From Bhargavaea cecembensis DSE10 (lineage in GTDB: Bacteria; Bacillota; Bacilli; Bacillales_A; Planococcaceae): a stretch of 64,000 bases of DNA. A program made the translations under genes and the position numbers. This document shows, one piece after another, positions 25,494 through 34,021 of the stretch. The stretch's first letter is position 1. Each line of letters opens with the position of its first letter. The notes beneath the pieces were generated by a model. It was given only the letters and a program-made list of their open reading frames with translations, made no database searches and was not told where the DNA came from. The DNA is taken from contig NZ_AOFT01000012.1 of the NCBI RefSeq assembly GCF_000348905.1, positions 1-64,000 of the forward strand, read 5' to 3'.

Positions 25494-26435
25494 ATGGGAC
25501 TGGAGGAAATATGGAAAGGGACAGTTGAGTCGGCAGCCGATCAAAACAGGTTCAAGTATCATCAGATCGTAAGAGGGCCTGATTTCTCGGACAAAGCAAA
25601 TGTGGCGCTGATCGGGTTCTGTTGTGATGAAGGCGTCCGAAGGAACAACGGCCGCCCGGGGGCGGCCAAGGCGCCGGATGCGATCCGCGCGGCATTGGCC
25701 CCGATGCCCTGGCATGGTAAAGAGGCGACGTTGTGTGATTACGGAAATGTGTCGTGCAGCGACAGCCGGCTGGAAGATGCGCAGGACGAACTGGCGGAAA
25801 AGGTGTCGGAGGCCTATGGCCAAGGGTCGCGCGCCGTCATTCTTGGGGGCGGGCACGAAACCCTTTACGGCCATTACCTCGGCTTGAGACTACATCTCGG
25901 ATCGGAAGCAAGCATCGGCATCCTCAACATCGATGCGCATTTTGACCTGCGCCCGCATGACGGGGAATCTTCATCCGGCACGATGTTCCGGCAGATCCTT
26001 GAGGAAGACCAGAATGCCGGTTATTTCGTTCTCGGCATCCAGCGTTTCGGCAATTCGCGTTCCCTTTTTGAGACGGCCCAAGAATTTGATGTGGACTATA
26101 TGCCGGAAGAAACGGTCCGCCAGTCGGATTCCGCCCAGCTGTCCGGAAGAATCCAGTCCTTTATCGGACAATATGATGCAGTAATCGTGACACTGTGCAT
26201 GGATGTGCTGGACATGGCATCGGCACCCGGCGTCAGTGCGCCTTCACCGTTCGGACTTGATCCGGTGTCGGTCAGATCGATCATCCGTGCCGCATGCAGC
26301 CATCCGGCTGTCCGGTCCTTTGATATTTCTGAAGTCAACCCTGACGTGGATGAGGGGGGCAGGACTGTGCGCCTTGGGGCGGCTCTGACGAATGAGGCAA
26401 TCCTCTCATTCCTCGGCAAGGCACCCGAAATCTAA
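25494..26435 (+). CDS. hutG: Formimidoylglutamase (arginase/agmatinase superfamily)
   Basis: 313-aa ureohydrolase. Mn ligands are visible: GGGHETLYG (about 117-125), NIDAHFDLRPHD (about 143-154) and MDVLDMASAPGVSAPSPFG (about 234-252). The last two match HutG, which splits N-formimidoyl-L-glutamate into glutamate and formamide at the end of histidine degradation. Other hut genes are not in the window, and the gene follows a nuclease gene by 11 bases with GGAGGGAC as its ribosome site, so its context gives no metabolic support; another arginase-family substrate remains possible. Confidence 0.8.
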   Translation: MGLEEIWKGTVESAADQNRFKYHQIVRGPDFSDKANVALIGFCCDEGVRRNNGRPGAAKAPDAIRAALAPMPWHGKEATLCDYGNVSCSDSRLEDAQDELAEKVSEAYGQGSRAVILGGGHETLYGHYLGLRLHLGSEASIGILNIDAHFDLRPHDGESSSGTMFRQILEEDQNAGYFVLGIQRFGNSRSLFETAQEFDVDYMPEETVRQSDSAQLSGRIQSFIGQYDAVIVTLCMDVLDMASAPGVSAPSPFGLDPVSVRSIIRAACSHPAVRSFDISEVNPDVDEGGRTVRLGAALTNEAILSFLGKAPEI

Positions 26436-26438
26436 ACG

Positions 26439-26480
26439 AACCGGACCGGTAAACGATGTCGTTTTCCGGTCCGGTTTTTT
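26439..26480 (+). terminator. Terminator of hutG
   Basis: AACCGGACC / GGTCCGGTT stem with an inner AAACGA/TCGTTT pairing and a run of six T. Confidence 0.9.
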
Positions 26481-26536
26481 AAATCGGCTCGTTCCTCGCC
26501 GTGTTTCCTTTATCTCATTGCGAAGGGCTCCAGTTT

Positions 26537-26575
26537 GTACGTTGCTGAACGGGCGCTTGCGCTTTTGTCCATTCA
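26537..26575 (-). repeat. Dispersed ~38-bp repeat, copy 1, directly behind the bpsB stop codon
   Basis: Read on the minus strand: TGA stop of bpsB, then ACAAAAGCGCAAGCGCC, an extra C, GTTCAGCAACGTAC. The same sequence with two or three differences follows the stop of ytzB (48788-48827). The GCGCAAGCGC core is nearly self-complementary. Confidence 0.75.
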
Positions 26576-27118
26576 GGATGTCCGGCTGCTTCCCGGGCCG
26601 AAGCGTTCGGTATAGTCGGTCACTTCCCGGAGAGCGCGTTCTTCCGCGGGGATCCGGACAGACAGCATCCATGCATTCAGGGCCATGAACAGCACGGCGG
26701 TGAGATAGGCCTGGAAGATGAGCGGCAAGACGAGCAGTTCGGTGGTGACGATGACATAATTCGGATGGCGCAGCCATTTATAGGGGCCGCGCTTCACGAC
26801 ATTGGCGCCGGGGAGAATGATGATTTTGGTATTCCAGAATTCACCCAGCGATGCAAGGCACCAGACCCGCATCACCTGCATGGCGAGGAAAACGGCAAGA
26901 AGCACCGGCCAGACAGGAGACAGGGGACGGTCTGTCAGGAGAACTTCAGCAATCAGGAAAATGAAAAACCCTGTATGCATGGCCACCATATACGGATAAT
27001 GGGAGGCGCCCGCTTCGAATGCCCCTTGGCTTTTGAGTTTCTGTTCATTGCGCTTCGCAACGCGGAGTTCGACAAGGCGCTGAATGATGACCAGTCCGAT
27101 CAGTATCCAAAACAGCAT
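26573..27118 (-). CDS. bpsB: Isoprenylcysteine carboxyl methyltransferase family protein, BpsB-like alkylpyrone methyltransferase
   Basis: 181-aa integral membrane protein of the ICMT family, with hydrophobic segments at about 1-15, 45-65, 68-90 and 125-150 and the SAM-binding RHPNYVIVTTELLVLP block plus GEFWNTKI. In B. subtilis BpsB O-methylates alkylpyrones made by the type III PKS BpsA; the same pairing here supports that role. I choose the second ATG (27118), 7 nt after AGGAGG; the first ATG (27124) is only 1 nt from it. The ribosome site lies beside the bpsA stop. Confidence 0.85.
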   Translation of the reverse strand: MLFWILIGLVIIQRLVELRVAKRNEQKLKSQGAFEAGASHYPYMVAMHTGFFIFLIAEVLLTDRPLSPVWPVLLAVFLAMQVMRVWCLASLGEFWNTKIIILPGANVVKRGPYKWLRHPNYVIVTTELLVLPLIFQAYLTAVLFMALNAWMLSVRIPAEERALREVTDYTERFGPGSSRTS

Positions 27119-27130
27119 GATCATGCCTCC

Positions 27131-28210
27131 TTATTGCCATTCCAACAAAAGCAGTTCCCCCGAGAAACCCGGTCCCAGAGCTGCCATGAGGCCCTTTTCC
27201 CCGGCTTCCGGCTGTTTCATCATGAACTGTTCCAGCACGAACAGGACAGTCGGGGAAGACATATTGCCGTATTTCCGGAGAACCCGTCTGGAAATTTCGG
27301 TCATGCCGGGTTCAAATCCGAGTGCCTCCTCGTACGCAAGCAGCACTTTCTTGCCTCCGGGATGTGCCACGAAATGCCGGATATCTGACTGCGAAAGACC
27401 TTCTTTCCGGAGGAATTCATGGACAAACGGGCCGAGCCATTCCGTGATGATGGACGGGATGCTCTTGGAAAAGATCACATGAAGGCCTGTGTCGTCCACA
27501 TCCCAGCCCATGACGTCTTCGGAGTCCGGCATCAGTTTAGATAGTGTGGAGCGGATGGACGGCACCGTGCCGAATGAGCGATGGGCCACTTTGTCTCCGG
27601 CCACGACAGCGCAGGCCACTCCGTCGGCGAATAGAGAGGCCCCGACCAGATTGCTTTTCGTATAATCTTCCGCCTGGAAGGTCAGGCTGCATAATTCCAC
27701 GCAGAGAACGAGAACGCGATGGTCCGGATGGGCGAGACAGTAGTCGAACGCGCGGCTCATTCCGGAAGCGCCTCCCGCACAGCCGAGCCCCCAGACAGGA
27801 ATCCGTTTGACATCATCCCGGAAAGGGAGGAGATTCATGATCCGTGCTTCGATGCTTGGGGTCGAGATGCCGCTGCTCGATATGTAGAAGATCGCATCGA
27901 TCTCTTCATAACCGATTTCCTCATTAAGCAAGCTGCGGTTTTGCAGGCAGCCTGTGATCGCCTCGGAACCCAGGCTTATGGCGTGTTCGATATACAGGCT
28001 GTTGCGCTCTCCGAACGGATGCGCTTCCCGGTACCATTCGAGCGGCATGGCAATGTAGCGGGTGTCGATATCGCCGTTGTCAAATACCCGGAGCAGCCGC
28101 TCCGTGTCCCTGAACTTTCCGCTGAACAGCTGTTTAGTCAGACCTGCTGCATCTCTCTGGCCGATTTCATGGTCCGGAGTGAGTGTATAGATCGATTCAA
28201 TGACAGGCAT
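27131..28210 (-). CDS. bpsA: Type III polyketide synthase (chalcone synthase-like, BpsA)
   Basis: 359-aa thiolase-fold enzyme that extends a fatty acyl starter with malonyl-CoA to alkylpyrones or alkylresorcinols. Catalytic triad visible: Cys144 in GLGCAGGASG, His in FVAHPGGKKV (about 288-297) and Asn in RKYGNMSSPT (about 320-329). The start at 28210 (GAGGAGGAAACGGA upstream) is preferred to the frame beginning at 28231. It forms a two-gene operon with bpsB, as in B. subtilis. Products are likely membrane phenolic or pyrone lipids. Confidence 0.93.
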   Translation of the reverse strand: MPVIESIYTLTPDHEIGQRDAAGLTKQLFSGKFRDTERLLRVFDNGDIDTRYIAMPLEWYREAHPFGERNSLYIEHAISLGSEAITGCLQNRSLLNEEIGYEEIDAIFYISSSGISTPSIEARIMNLLPFRDDVKRIPVWGLGCAGGASGMSRAFDYCLAHPDHRVLVLCVELCSLTFQAEDYTKSNLVGASLFADGVACAVVAGDKVAHRSFGTVPSIRSTLSKLMPDSEDVMGWDVDDTGLHVIFSKSIPSIITEWLGPFVHEFLRKEGLSQSDIRHFVAHPGGKKVLLAYEEALGFEPGMTEISRRVLRKYGNMSSPTVLFVLEQFMMKQPEAGEKGLMAALGPGFSGELLLLEWQ

Positions 28211-28284
28211 TCCGTTTCCTCCTCGGTTCATCTTCCAACTCTATACCCTTGTCCTTCCAAGATATGCGGCGGGGAGGCAGTCTA

Positions 28285-28872
28285 TCAGTCCAGCAGAAGG
28301 GGTTCCCGGAACTCCTTTTTCTTTTCGAATGCGACGAGGAATGGCGGATGGCCCTTCTGGTTGATCAGCTCGTAACGGGCCACGTCGACATCGGATTCCC
28401 TAAGCCGGCGGGCGTATGCAAGAAGCGCGTCCCGCTCCCGGTCGCCGCCTTCATGGCCGTCATACACACAAACCGTGACCAGGCCCCCTTTTTTCAGCAG
28501 GCCGAGCAGGTCATGGACAGCCCTGACCGTCGTTTCCGGACGGGTGATCACCGAGCGGTCGCCTGCATTCGGAAGAAACCCGAGGTTGAACATGGCTCCG
28601 CCGACGGGACCTTCCGCGTAGTCCGCCACCCGGTCATGGCTATCCAGGATCAGTTCCGCACGATCCGAAAGATTTCCGAGGCGGATCCGTGTCGAGTCGA
28701 GGGCTTCCTGCTGGATATCAAAAGCAAGGACCCGTCCATCCGGCCCTGTCAGCTCCGCCAGGAACAACGTGTCATGTCCGTTCCCGGCAGTGGCATCCAC
28801 GACCGTTTCTCCGGGAAGGACAGTCCGCTCCAACAGTTTTCTCGCCTGCGCGAGTGTTCGTCCAAGTTCCAT
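28285..28872 (-). CDS. ytqB: Class I SAM-dependent methyltransferase, YtqB family
   Basis: 195-aa Rossmann methyltransferase of the rRNA-methylase-like family. Motif I is VVDATAGNGHDTLFLAEL (about 25-42), the acidic post-I is AFDIQ, and an NLGFLPNAGD block, characteristic of the family, replaces the usual NPPY. In B. subtilis YtqB has been linked to tRNA modification (mnm5 formation), which would need checking here. ATG at 28872 is best spaced from AAGGAGAGG; ATG 28881 is possible. Divergent from yttB. Confidence 0.82.
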   Translation of the reverse strand: MELGRTLAQARKLLERTVLPGETVVDATAGNGHDTLFLAELTGPDGRVLAFDIQQEALDSTRIRLGNLSDRAELILDSHDRVADYAEGPVGGAMFNLGFLPNAGDRSVITRPETTVRAVHDLLGLLKKGGLVTVCVYDGHEGGDRERDALLAYARRLRESDVDVARYELINQKGHPPFLVAFEKKKEFREPLLLD

Positions 28873-28978
28873 AAAAAACATCCTCTCCTTAAAGGCTGGT
28901 TCCTCTATCGTATCACCGCAGGGGGGCGGGGCTCCATTGGGCAGTGGATTGACAATGTTCGGACATAGGGCGTCCGTA

Positions 28979-29007
28979 TTGAAATACCGCACAGACGGGC
29001 ATACAAT
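28979..29007 (+). promoter_or_regulatory. yttB promoter (sigma-A type)
   Basis: TTGAAA (28979-28984), 17-bp spacer, TACAAT (29002-29007), 34 bases before the yttB start. Confidence 0.75.
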
Positions 29008-29041
29008 CAGTGAGGTGAATTTTAAAACAGGGGGTGGGGAC

Positions 29042-30235
29042 ATGCCAAGAAGCGTATGGCTGCTCGTCATCGGAATGTTCGTCAACACGGTCGGAAACTC
29101 GTTTATCTGGCCGCTCAACACCATCTATCTGCACGACCATCTCGGGAAGTCGCTGTCTGTCGCTGGGCTTGTCCTCATGGCCAACTCCGCTGCAGGCATC
29201 GTCGGCAATATGCTCGGCGGCTTTCTGTTTGACCGCATCGGCGGGTACCGTTCCGTGCTGGCCGGCATCCTGATCTCGCTTGTGGCACTGGTCGGCCTCG
29301 TCTTCTATCACGGCTGGCCGCATTATGTCTGGCTTCTCGTCTTGCTCGGTTTCGGGGGCGGCATCGTCTTCCCGAGCATGTACGCCATGGTCGGGACAGC
29401 CTGGCCCGAGGGCGGGCGGAAAGCATTTAATTCCATCTACCTTGCAAACAACGCCGGCGTCGCAATCGGCCCGGCACTGGCGGGACTGGTCGCTTCCTAT
29501 AATATTGAATACATCTTCGTCGCCAACACGGTGATGTATGTTCTTTTTCTCCTGATTGCAGCTGTTGCCTACAGAGGCTTCAAGATCGATCCTGCGACCC
29601 ACACATCGGTCATCAAGGAAAAGCGCACCATCCGGGAAAAGGCGCCTCTCTATTCCTTGACGATCATGCTGTCCGGTTTCTTCCTGACCTGGCTCGTGTA
29701 TTCGCAGTGGACGACCACGCTGTCGACCCATGCCCTCGACATTGGCATCTCCCTCGGTGAGTACAGCCTGCTCTGGACGATCAACGGTGCGCTCATCGTT
29801 CTCGGCCAGCCGCTGATCCGTCCGGTTATCAAGCGCTTCGAAGACCGGCTGAAGGTCCAGATGCTAATCGGCATCATCATTTTCACCTCATCCTTTGTCG
29901 TCGTCGGCTTCGCGGAATCATTTGCCATGTTTGTAACGTCCATGGTCATTCTCACATTTGGTGAGATGTTTGTCTGGCCGGTCATTCCGACCATCGCCAA
30001 TTCACTCGCGCCTCCCGGAAGAGAAGGTTTCTACCAGGGAATCGTGAACAGCGTCTCGACGGGCGGACGCATGATCGGTCCGGTGGTCGGCGGCGTTCTT
30101 GTCGACCTGTACGGAACGCAGGTCATGCTGATCATCCTGACCGCTATTCTCAGCTTTGCCATCCTGACGAGCCTATTCTATGATGTTCCCCTTAAGCGGG
30201 AGGCTGCCAAGCAGGCTGCCGCTCATCGGCCATAA
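29042..30235 (+). CDS. yttB: MFS transporter, YttB-like
   Basis: 397-aa, about 12 transmembrane segments, DHA1-type drug-exporter look. MFS signature A (GGFLFDRIGGYRSV, about 60-73) sits after helix 2 and the equivalent RPVIKRFEDRL half-repeat in the second half. The start at 29042 follows GGGGGTGGGG; a much longer frame upstream overlaps the divergent ytqB and is a shadow. B. subtilis also has yttB beside ytqB, so orthology is likely, but the substrate is unknown. Confidence 0.85.
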   Translation: MPRSVWLLVIGMFVNTVGNSFIWPLNTIYLHDHLGKSLSVAGLVLMANSAAGIVGNMLGGFLFDRIGGYRSVLAGILISLVALVGLVFYHGWPHYVWLLVLLGFGGGIVFPSMYAMVGTAWPEGGRKAFNSIYLANNAGVAIGPALAGLVASYNIEYIFVANTVMYVLFLLIAAVAYRGFKIDPATHTSVIKEKRTIREKAPLYSLTIMLSGFFLTWLVYSQWTTTLSTHALDIGISLGEYSLLWTINGALIVLGQPLIRPVIKRFEDRLKVQMLIGIIIFTSSFVVVGFAESFAMFVTSMVILTFGEMFVWPVIPTIANSLAPPGREGFYQGIVNSVSTGGRMIGPVVGGVLVDLYGTQVMLIILTAILSFAILTSLFYDVPLKREAAKQAAAHRP

Positions 30236-30243
30236 ATCCACTT

Positions 30244-30275
30244 AGACCCGACAGCATGTTGCTGCCGGGTCTTTT
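30244..30275 (+). terminator. Terminator of yttB
   Basis: GACCCG(A)CAGCA / TGCTGCCGGGTC hairpin followed by TTTT. Confidence 0.85.
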
Positions 30276-30354
30276 GGTGTGTCCAGAAATTTCAACGCCG
30301 GCCGGAATCCTCTGATTGCATTGCAAGATTGGCAGTGTTCTGATTAAATGAAGT

Positions 30355-30368
30355 TAGTAACGCTTTCA
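30355..30368 (+). promoter_or_regulatory. Partial cre (CcpA site) upstream of scoA
   Basis: TAGTAACGCTTTCA matches 11 of 14 positions of the TGWAANCGNTNWCA consensus; the right half is perfect. It lies 26 bases before the scoA start, where CcpA would act as a roadblock repressor. Confidence 0.45.
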
Positions 30369-30393
30369 TTTATGAGGACCGGAGGGTGATTTT

Positions 30394-31080
30394 ATGAAAC
30401 AGATCTATGACCAGGCGGCAGAAGCTGTCTCGGATATCAAGGACGGCGCAACGCTCATGGTCGGCGGCTTCGGCCTTGTCGGAATTCCGGAACAGCTGAT
30501 CCTTGCGCTTGCCGACAGCGGAGTCAAGGACCTGACCGTCATTTCCAACAACTGCGGAATCGATGATTGGGGACTTGGCCTGCTGCTGAACAACCGCCAG
30601 ATCAAGAAAATGATCGGCTCCTATGTCGGAGAGAACAAAGAGTTCGAGCGCCAGGTGCTGAGCGGTGAGCTCGAGGTTGAACTGACGCCTCAAGGGACAC
30701 TTGCAGAAAAGATCCGCGCAGGCGGAGCGGGCATCCCGGCATTCTTCACACCTGCCGGGGTTGGAACACCGATCGCAGAAGGCAAGGAGACCCGGACCTT
30801 CAATGGGAAGGAATATGTCCTTGAAGAAGCATTAACTGCTGATTTTGCACTTGTGCGTGCCGCAAAGGCAGACAGGCTCGGCAACCTGATCTACAACAAA
30901 ACCGCCCAGAACTTCAACCCGATGATGGCCGCGGCCGGCAAAGTAACAATCGCCGAAGCGGAAGAAATCGTGGATGCGGGCAAACTGGATCCTGCAACGG
31001 TCCATACGCCGAGCATCTATGTGCAGCGGCTGATCCAGGCAGAACAGGAAAAACGCATCGAGCGGCTCACAACCCGCTGA
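30394..31080 (+). CDS. scoA: Succinyl-CoA:3-ketoacid CoA-transferase, subunit A
   Basis: 228-aa alpha subunit of a class I CoA-transferase, which moves CoA from succinyl-CoA to acetoacetate so that ketone bodies can be used. The glycine-rich [18 protein letters not shown] (about 18-35) and the [18 protein letters not shown] region (about 122-139) are typical. It is paired with the beta subunit 19 bases downstream. GGAGGGTG precedes the ATG. A partial cre upstream fits control by carbon source. Confidence 0.93.
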   Translation: MKQIYDQAAEAVSDIKDGATLMVGGFGLVGIPEQLILALADSGVKDLTVISNNCGIDDWGLGLLLNNRQIKKMIGSYVGENKEFERQVLSGELEVELTPQGTLAEKIRAGGAGIPAFFTPAGVGTPIAEGKETRTFNGKEYVLEEALTADFALVRAAKADRLGNLIYNKTAQNFNPMMAAAGKVTIAEAEEIVDAGKLDPATVHTPSIYVQRLIQAEQEKRIERLTTR

Positions 31081-31099
31081 CGGAAAGGGGAGAACGTGA

Positions 31100-31756
31100 A
31101 TGGATAAAGCACAGATGAGGGAACGAATCGCACGGCGCGCCGAGAAAGAGATCCATGACGGTGACTATGTCAACCTGGGTATCGGAATGCCGACGCTCGT
31201 GGCGAACTACATTTCCGACCACAAAACGGTCATCCTCCAGTCGGAGAACGGGCTGCTCGGAATCGGGCCTTACCCGGAAAAAGACAAAGTCGACCCGGAC
31301 TTGATCAACGCCGGCAAGGAGACCGTGACGGCGATCAATGGAGCGGCTTATTTCGACAGCGCGGAGTCGTTCGCGATGATCCGTGGAGGGCACGTCGACG
31401 TCGCCATCCTCGGCGGAATGGAAGTTTCGGAAAATGGGGACCTGGCAAACTGGATGATCCCCGGCAAGATGATCAAGGGTATGGGCGGTGCGATGGACCT
31501 GGTTCACGGCGCCAAGAAGATCATCGTCATCATGGAGCACGCCGCAAAGGACGGCTCCGCGAAGATCAAGAAAGAATGCTCGCTTCCGCTGACCGGCAAA
31601 GGGGTTGTCGATATGATCATCACCGAAAGGTGCGTGATCGAGGTGACACCGGATGGCCTGAAACTCAAGGAAGTGTTCGAAGGCTTCTCGGTTGATGATA
31701 TCCTCGCCTCCACCGAAGCCGAACTCGACGTAAGCGGAGTAAACCAAAACGCATAA
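31100..31756 (+). CDS. scoB: Succinyl-CoA:3-ketoacid CoA-transferase, subunit B
   Basis: 218-aa beta subunit carrying the active-site glutamate, which forms the covalent CoA thioester, in [10 protein letters not shown] (about 49-58). The NLGIGMPT signature (about 25-32) and the [14 protein letters not shown] block are also present. GGGGAGAACGTG precedes the ATG. A terminator follows 6 bases after the stop, closing the scoAB operon. Confidence 0.95.
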   Translation: MDKAQMRERIARRAEKEIHDGDYVNLGIGMPTLVANYISDHKTVILQSENGLLGIGPYPEKDKVDPDLINAGKETVTAINGAAYFDSAESFAMIRGGHVDVAILGGMEVSENGDLANWMIPGKMIKGMGGAMDLVHGAKKIIVIMEHAAKDGSAKIKKECSLPLTGKGVVDMIITERCVIEVTPDGLKLKEVFEGFSVDDILASTEAELDVSGVNQNA

Positions 31757-31760
31757 AAAA

Positions 31761-31795
31761 GGAGCCGGAAAAGGAGACTTTTCCGGCTTTTGTTT
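31761..31795 (+). terminator. Terminator of scoAB
   Basis: AGCCGGAAAAG / CTTTTCCGGCT stem with a short loop and T-rich tail. Confidence 0.9.
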
Positions 31796-31815
31796 ACAGA
31801 GGGGGAGGAAAACAC

Positions 31816-32760
31816 ATGCATGTCATCAAGTTGCTGGAAGAAATGCAGCAGGCTGTCGGTCAGGTGCTGTTCGAGAAGGAGCGGGAAACTGAACTGATGC
31901 TGACCGCGCTTGTGGCCGGGGGGCATGTGTTGCTGGAAGATGTTCCGGGCACCGGGAAGACTTTGCTGGCCAAGACAATCGCCGCTGTCATTGATGCTGA
32001 ATTCAGCCGGATCCAGTTCACGCCGGATGTCCTGCCGGGGGATGTCACCGGCATCCGGTTCTTTAACATGAAAACCCAGGAGTTTGAGTACCGGGAAGGA
32101 CCCGTCATGACCAATATCCTTCTTGCCGACGAGATTAACCGGGCGACGCCCCGGACCCAGTCAAGCCTTCTCGAGGCCATGGAGGAAGGACAGTCAACTG
32201 TCGATGGGGAAACCCACCGGCTGCCGGAACTTTTTTTCGTGATCGCCACGCAGAATCCAATCGAGTCCGCACAGGGCACATTTGAGCTCCCGGAAGCGCA
32301 GATGGACCGGTTCCTCATGAGAATCCGTCCGGGTTATCCGTCCGAGGAGGGGGAGCGGGCGATGATCCGCACTTATCTGCATGGCAGGCCGACTGCTGCG
32401 GAGAGGGCCGCGACGGTGGAGCAGGTTCTGGAAGTCCGGAAACAGGCTCTCGGGGTGGCGGTCAATGAAGCGGTGGAAAGCTATCTGCTCGCCGTGGTCC
32501 GAGCGACAAGGGAGCATCCGGATATCGAGACGGGAGCGAGCCCTAGGGGGACGATGGCTCTCATGAGGGCGGTGCAGGCCCGGGCTTATCTGAGGGGAAG
32601 GGCCTTCGCCGTTCCGGAAGACGTGAGGGCGCTTGCAGAACCGGTTCTTGCCCACAGGCTAGTGCTATCCGTAGAGGCGTCCATGAGAAAAACGGCTGTT
32701 GAGGTCATGAACGAATTGCTGGCGTCCATCGAGGTTCCGGTCGAAGAGGTGCCGTCATAA
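31816..32760 (+). CDS. MoxR family AAA+ ATPase
   Basis: 314-aa MoxR ATPase, a chaperone-like family that usually acts on a VWA- or DUF58-containing partner. Walker A is EDVPGTGKTLLAKT (about 42-55), Walker B LLADEINRATPRTQ (about 104-117), sensor 1 VIATQNP and sensor 2 in SPRGTMALMRA. The DNA-side start has GGGGGAGG upstream. It is followed at 91 bases by a DUF58 gene and then a DUF4129 gene: the conserved yeaC-yeaD-yebA type cluster. Confidence 0.93.
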   Translation: MHVIKLLEEMQQAVGQVLFEKERETELMLTALVAGGHVLLEDVPGTGKTLLAKTIAAVIDAEFSRIQFTPDVLPGDVTGIRFFNMKTQEFEYREGPVMTNILLADEINRATPRTQSSLLEAMEEGQSTVDGETHRLPELFFVIATQNPIESAQGTFELPEAQMDRFLMRIRPGYPSEEGERAMIRTYLHGRPTAAERAATVEQVLEVRKQALGVAVNEAVESYLLAVVRATREHPDIETGASPRGTMALMRAVQARAYLRGRAFAVPEDVRALAEPVLAHRLVLSVEASMRKTAVEVMNELLASIEVPVEEVPS

Positions 32761-32851
32761 TGAGAGCCGGTGCATCGATTGGGAAAACGGTGCCCGTCAT
32801 TGAGATTTCGGCCCTGAAGCCCGTTGTGCCGCCATTCGGGAGGAGAGCCGG

Positions 32852-34021
32852 ATGAGACCGGACTTTCATCAGGAGCTGCTTACGAAAAAAGGGAGTCTTG
32901 CCTATGCATCGCTGTCATTGGTCCTCGGGTTGCTGGCTGTTTTCGGGAAAAATGTGCCACTCGGCATCCTTGCCATCCTGATGCTTGTGCTGTACGGGCT
33001 GAATATCTTCTATGTGCGGAACGCGGCAGCCGGAATCCGGCTCAGGGACGATCGCGAGATCCTGCGGCTCTTTCCGGGGGAAACAGGCGAACTGACGTTT
33101 ACCTTCATGAATGAAGGAAAGCTCCCCGTCTGGAACGCCGACTGGGAAGTCTCGATGTCGGACCAAGACGGCGCAGCCGACATGCAGGCAGGCAAATGGG
33201 CCGGGACCGTGTTTCCCTCATTTTTCCTTCAGGGAAAAGGCAGTGTCAGAGTCCCTGTCCGCTTTGCAGCAAAAAAAAGAGGCCATGCCAGATCCGCGGC
33301 CCTCACCATTCACATTGGCGATCTTCTGGGGCTTTTCCAGGTCCGCCTCACCTATCTCGGTTACCTGCAGAAGGGGATCATTGTCTACCCCGAACCATCC
33401 GCGTTCCCATTGCCGGCACGGCTAACCGGGCAGGCATCCGGTGTGACTCCGGCAGCTGTATCGCTGTTTGATGAACGGACAAAGCCGCGCGGTTCACGTG
33501 AGTATGCAGCCGGGGATCCTTTTGCTTCGATCGCGTGGAAAGAGACAGCAAGAACAGGGGAACTCAGGACGAAGGAATTTGACCGGGTGGTTCTCCAAAG
33601 ATGGATTCTGGCCGCAGATCTCAGGGGGAGGCGCCCCGGCGCGGCAAATCCTATTTTGGCAGAGCAGGTTTTTGGCCAGATCGCCTATGCCGCAATGGAA
33701 GCAGAAAAGCGGGGGATCGAATTCGAGGTCCGGCTGAACTTGCAGAGTGCCTTGAGGGATGGACACCTCCATATCCCGGCTGACCATGGACGCGCCCATC
33801 TGTCCGCTGTACTGAACCGGCTTGCAAGGCTTCCGGCGGGCGCACCAGTCCGGTCACCCGCGGGCATGTACCGGTCAATTGCGGAAAATGCCGTGCGCGG
33901 GCATCTCCTGTTTCATTTCGGAAAGCAGGACACTGAGTTTGCCGGGCTGGCAGCCCTGCTCAGGAAAAGAGGCGTTACCGTCATACCGGTTGCCGCGGAC
34001 AAGAAGGAGGAGGCCGGATGA
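32852..34021 (+). CDS. DUF58 domain membrane protein (YeaD-like)
   Basis: 389 aa with two adjacent hydrophobic segments (about 15-50), then an extracytosolic or cytosolic beta-rich part. The DUF58 core follows at about 205-240, with its signature GSREYAAGDPFASIAWKETA. It is normally the partner of the MoxR ATPase encoded before it. The Asp-Leu-Arg-Gly segment near residue 255 may be the VWA-like metal site. GGAGGAGAGCCGG lies before the ATG. The last four bases (ATGA) overlap the next gene, so the genes are coupled. Confidence 0.9.
   Translation: MRPDFHQELLTKKGSLAYASLSLVLGLLAVFGKNVPLGILAILMLVLYGLNIFYVRNAAAGIRLRDDREILRLFPGETGELTFTFMNEGKLPVWNADWEVSMSDQDGAADMQAGKWAGTVFPSFFLQGKGSVRVPVRFAAKKRGHARSAALTIHIGDLLGLFQVRLTYLGYLQKGIIVYPEPSAFPLPARLTGQASGVTPAAVSLFDERTKPRGSREYAAGDPFASIAWKETARTGELRTKEFDRVVLQRWILAADLRGRRPGAANPILAEQVFGQIAYAAMEAEKRGIEFEVRLNLQSALRDGHLHIPADHGRAHLSAVLNRLARLPAGAPVRSPAGMYRSIAENAVRGHLLFHFGKQDTEFAGLAALLRKRGVTVIPVAADKKEEAG

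Noticed and set aside
28769-29041. An N-terminal extension of the YttB transporter
   Set aside because: The added part overlaps the divergent ytqB gene and its ribosome site; the true start has a strong ribosome site and a good promoter at 28979-29007.
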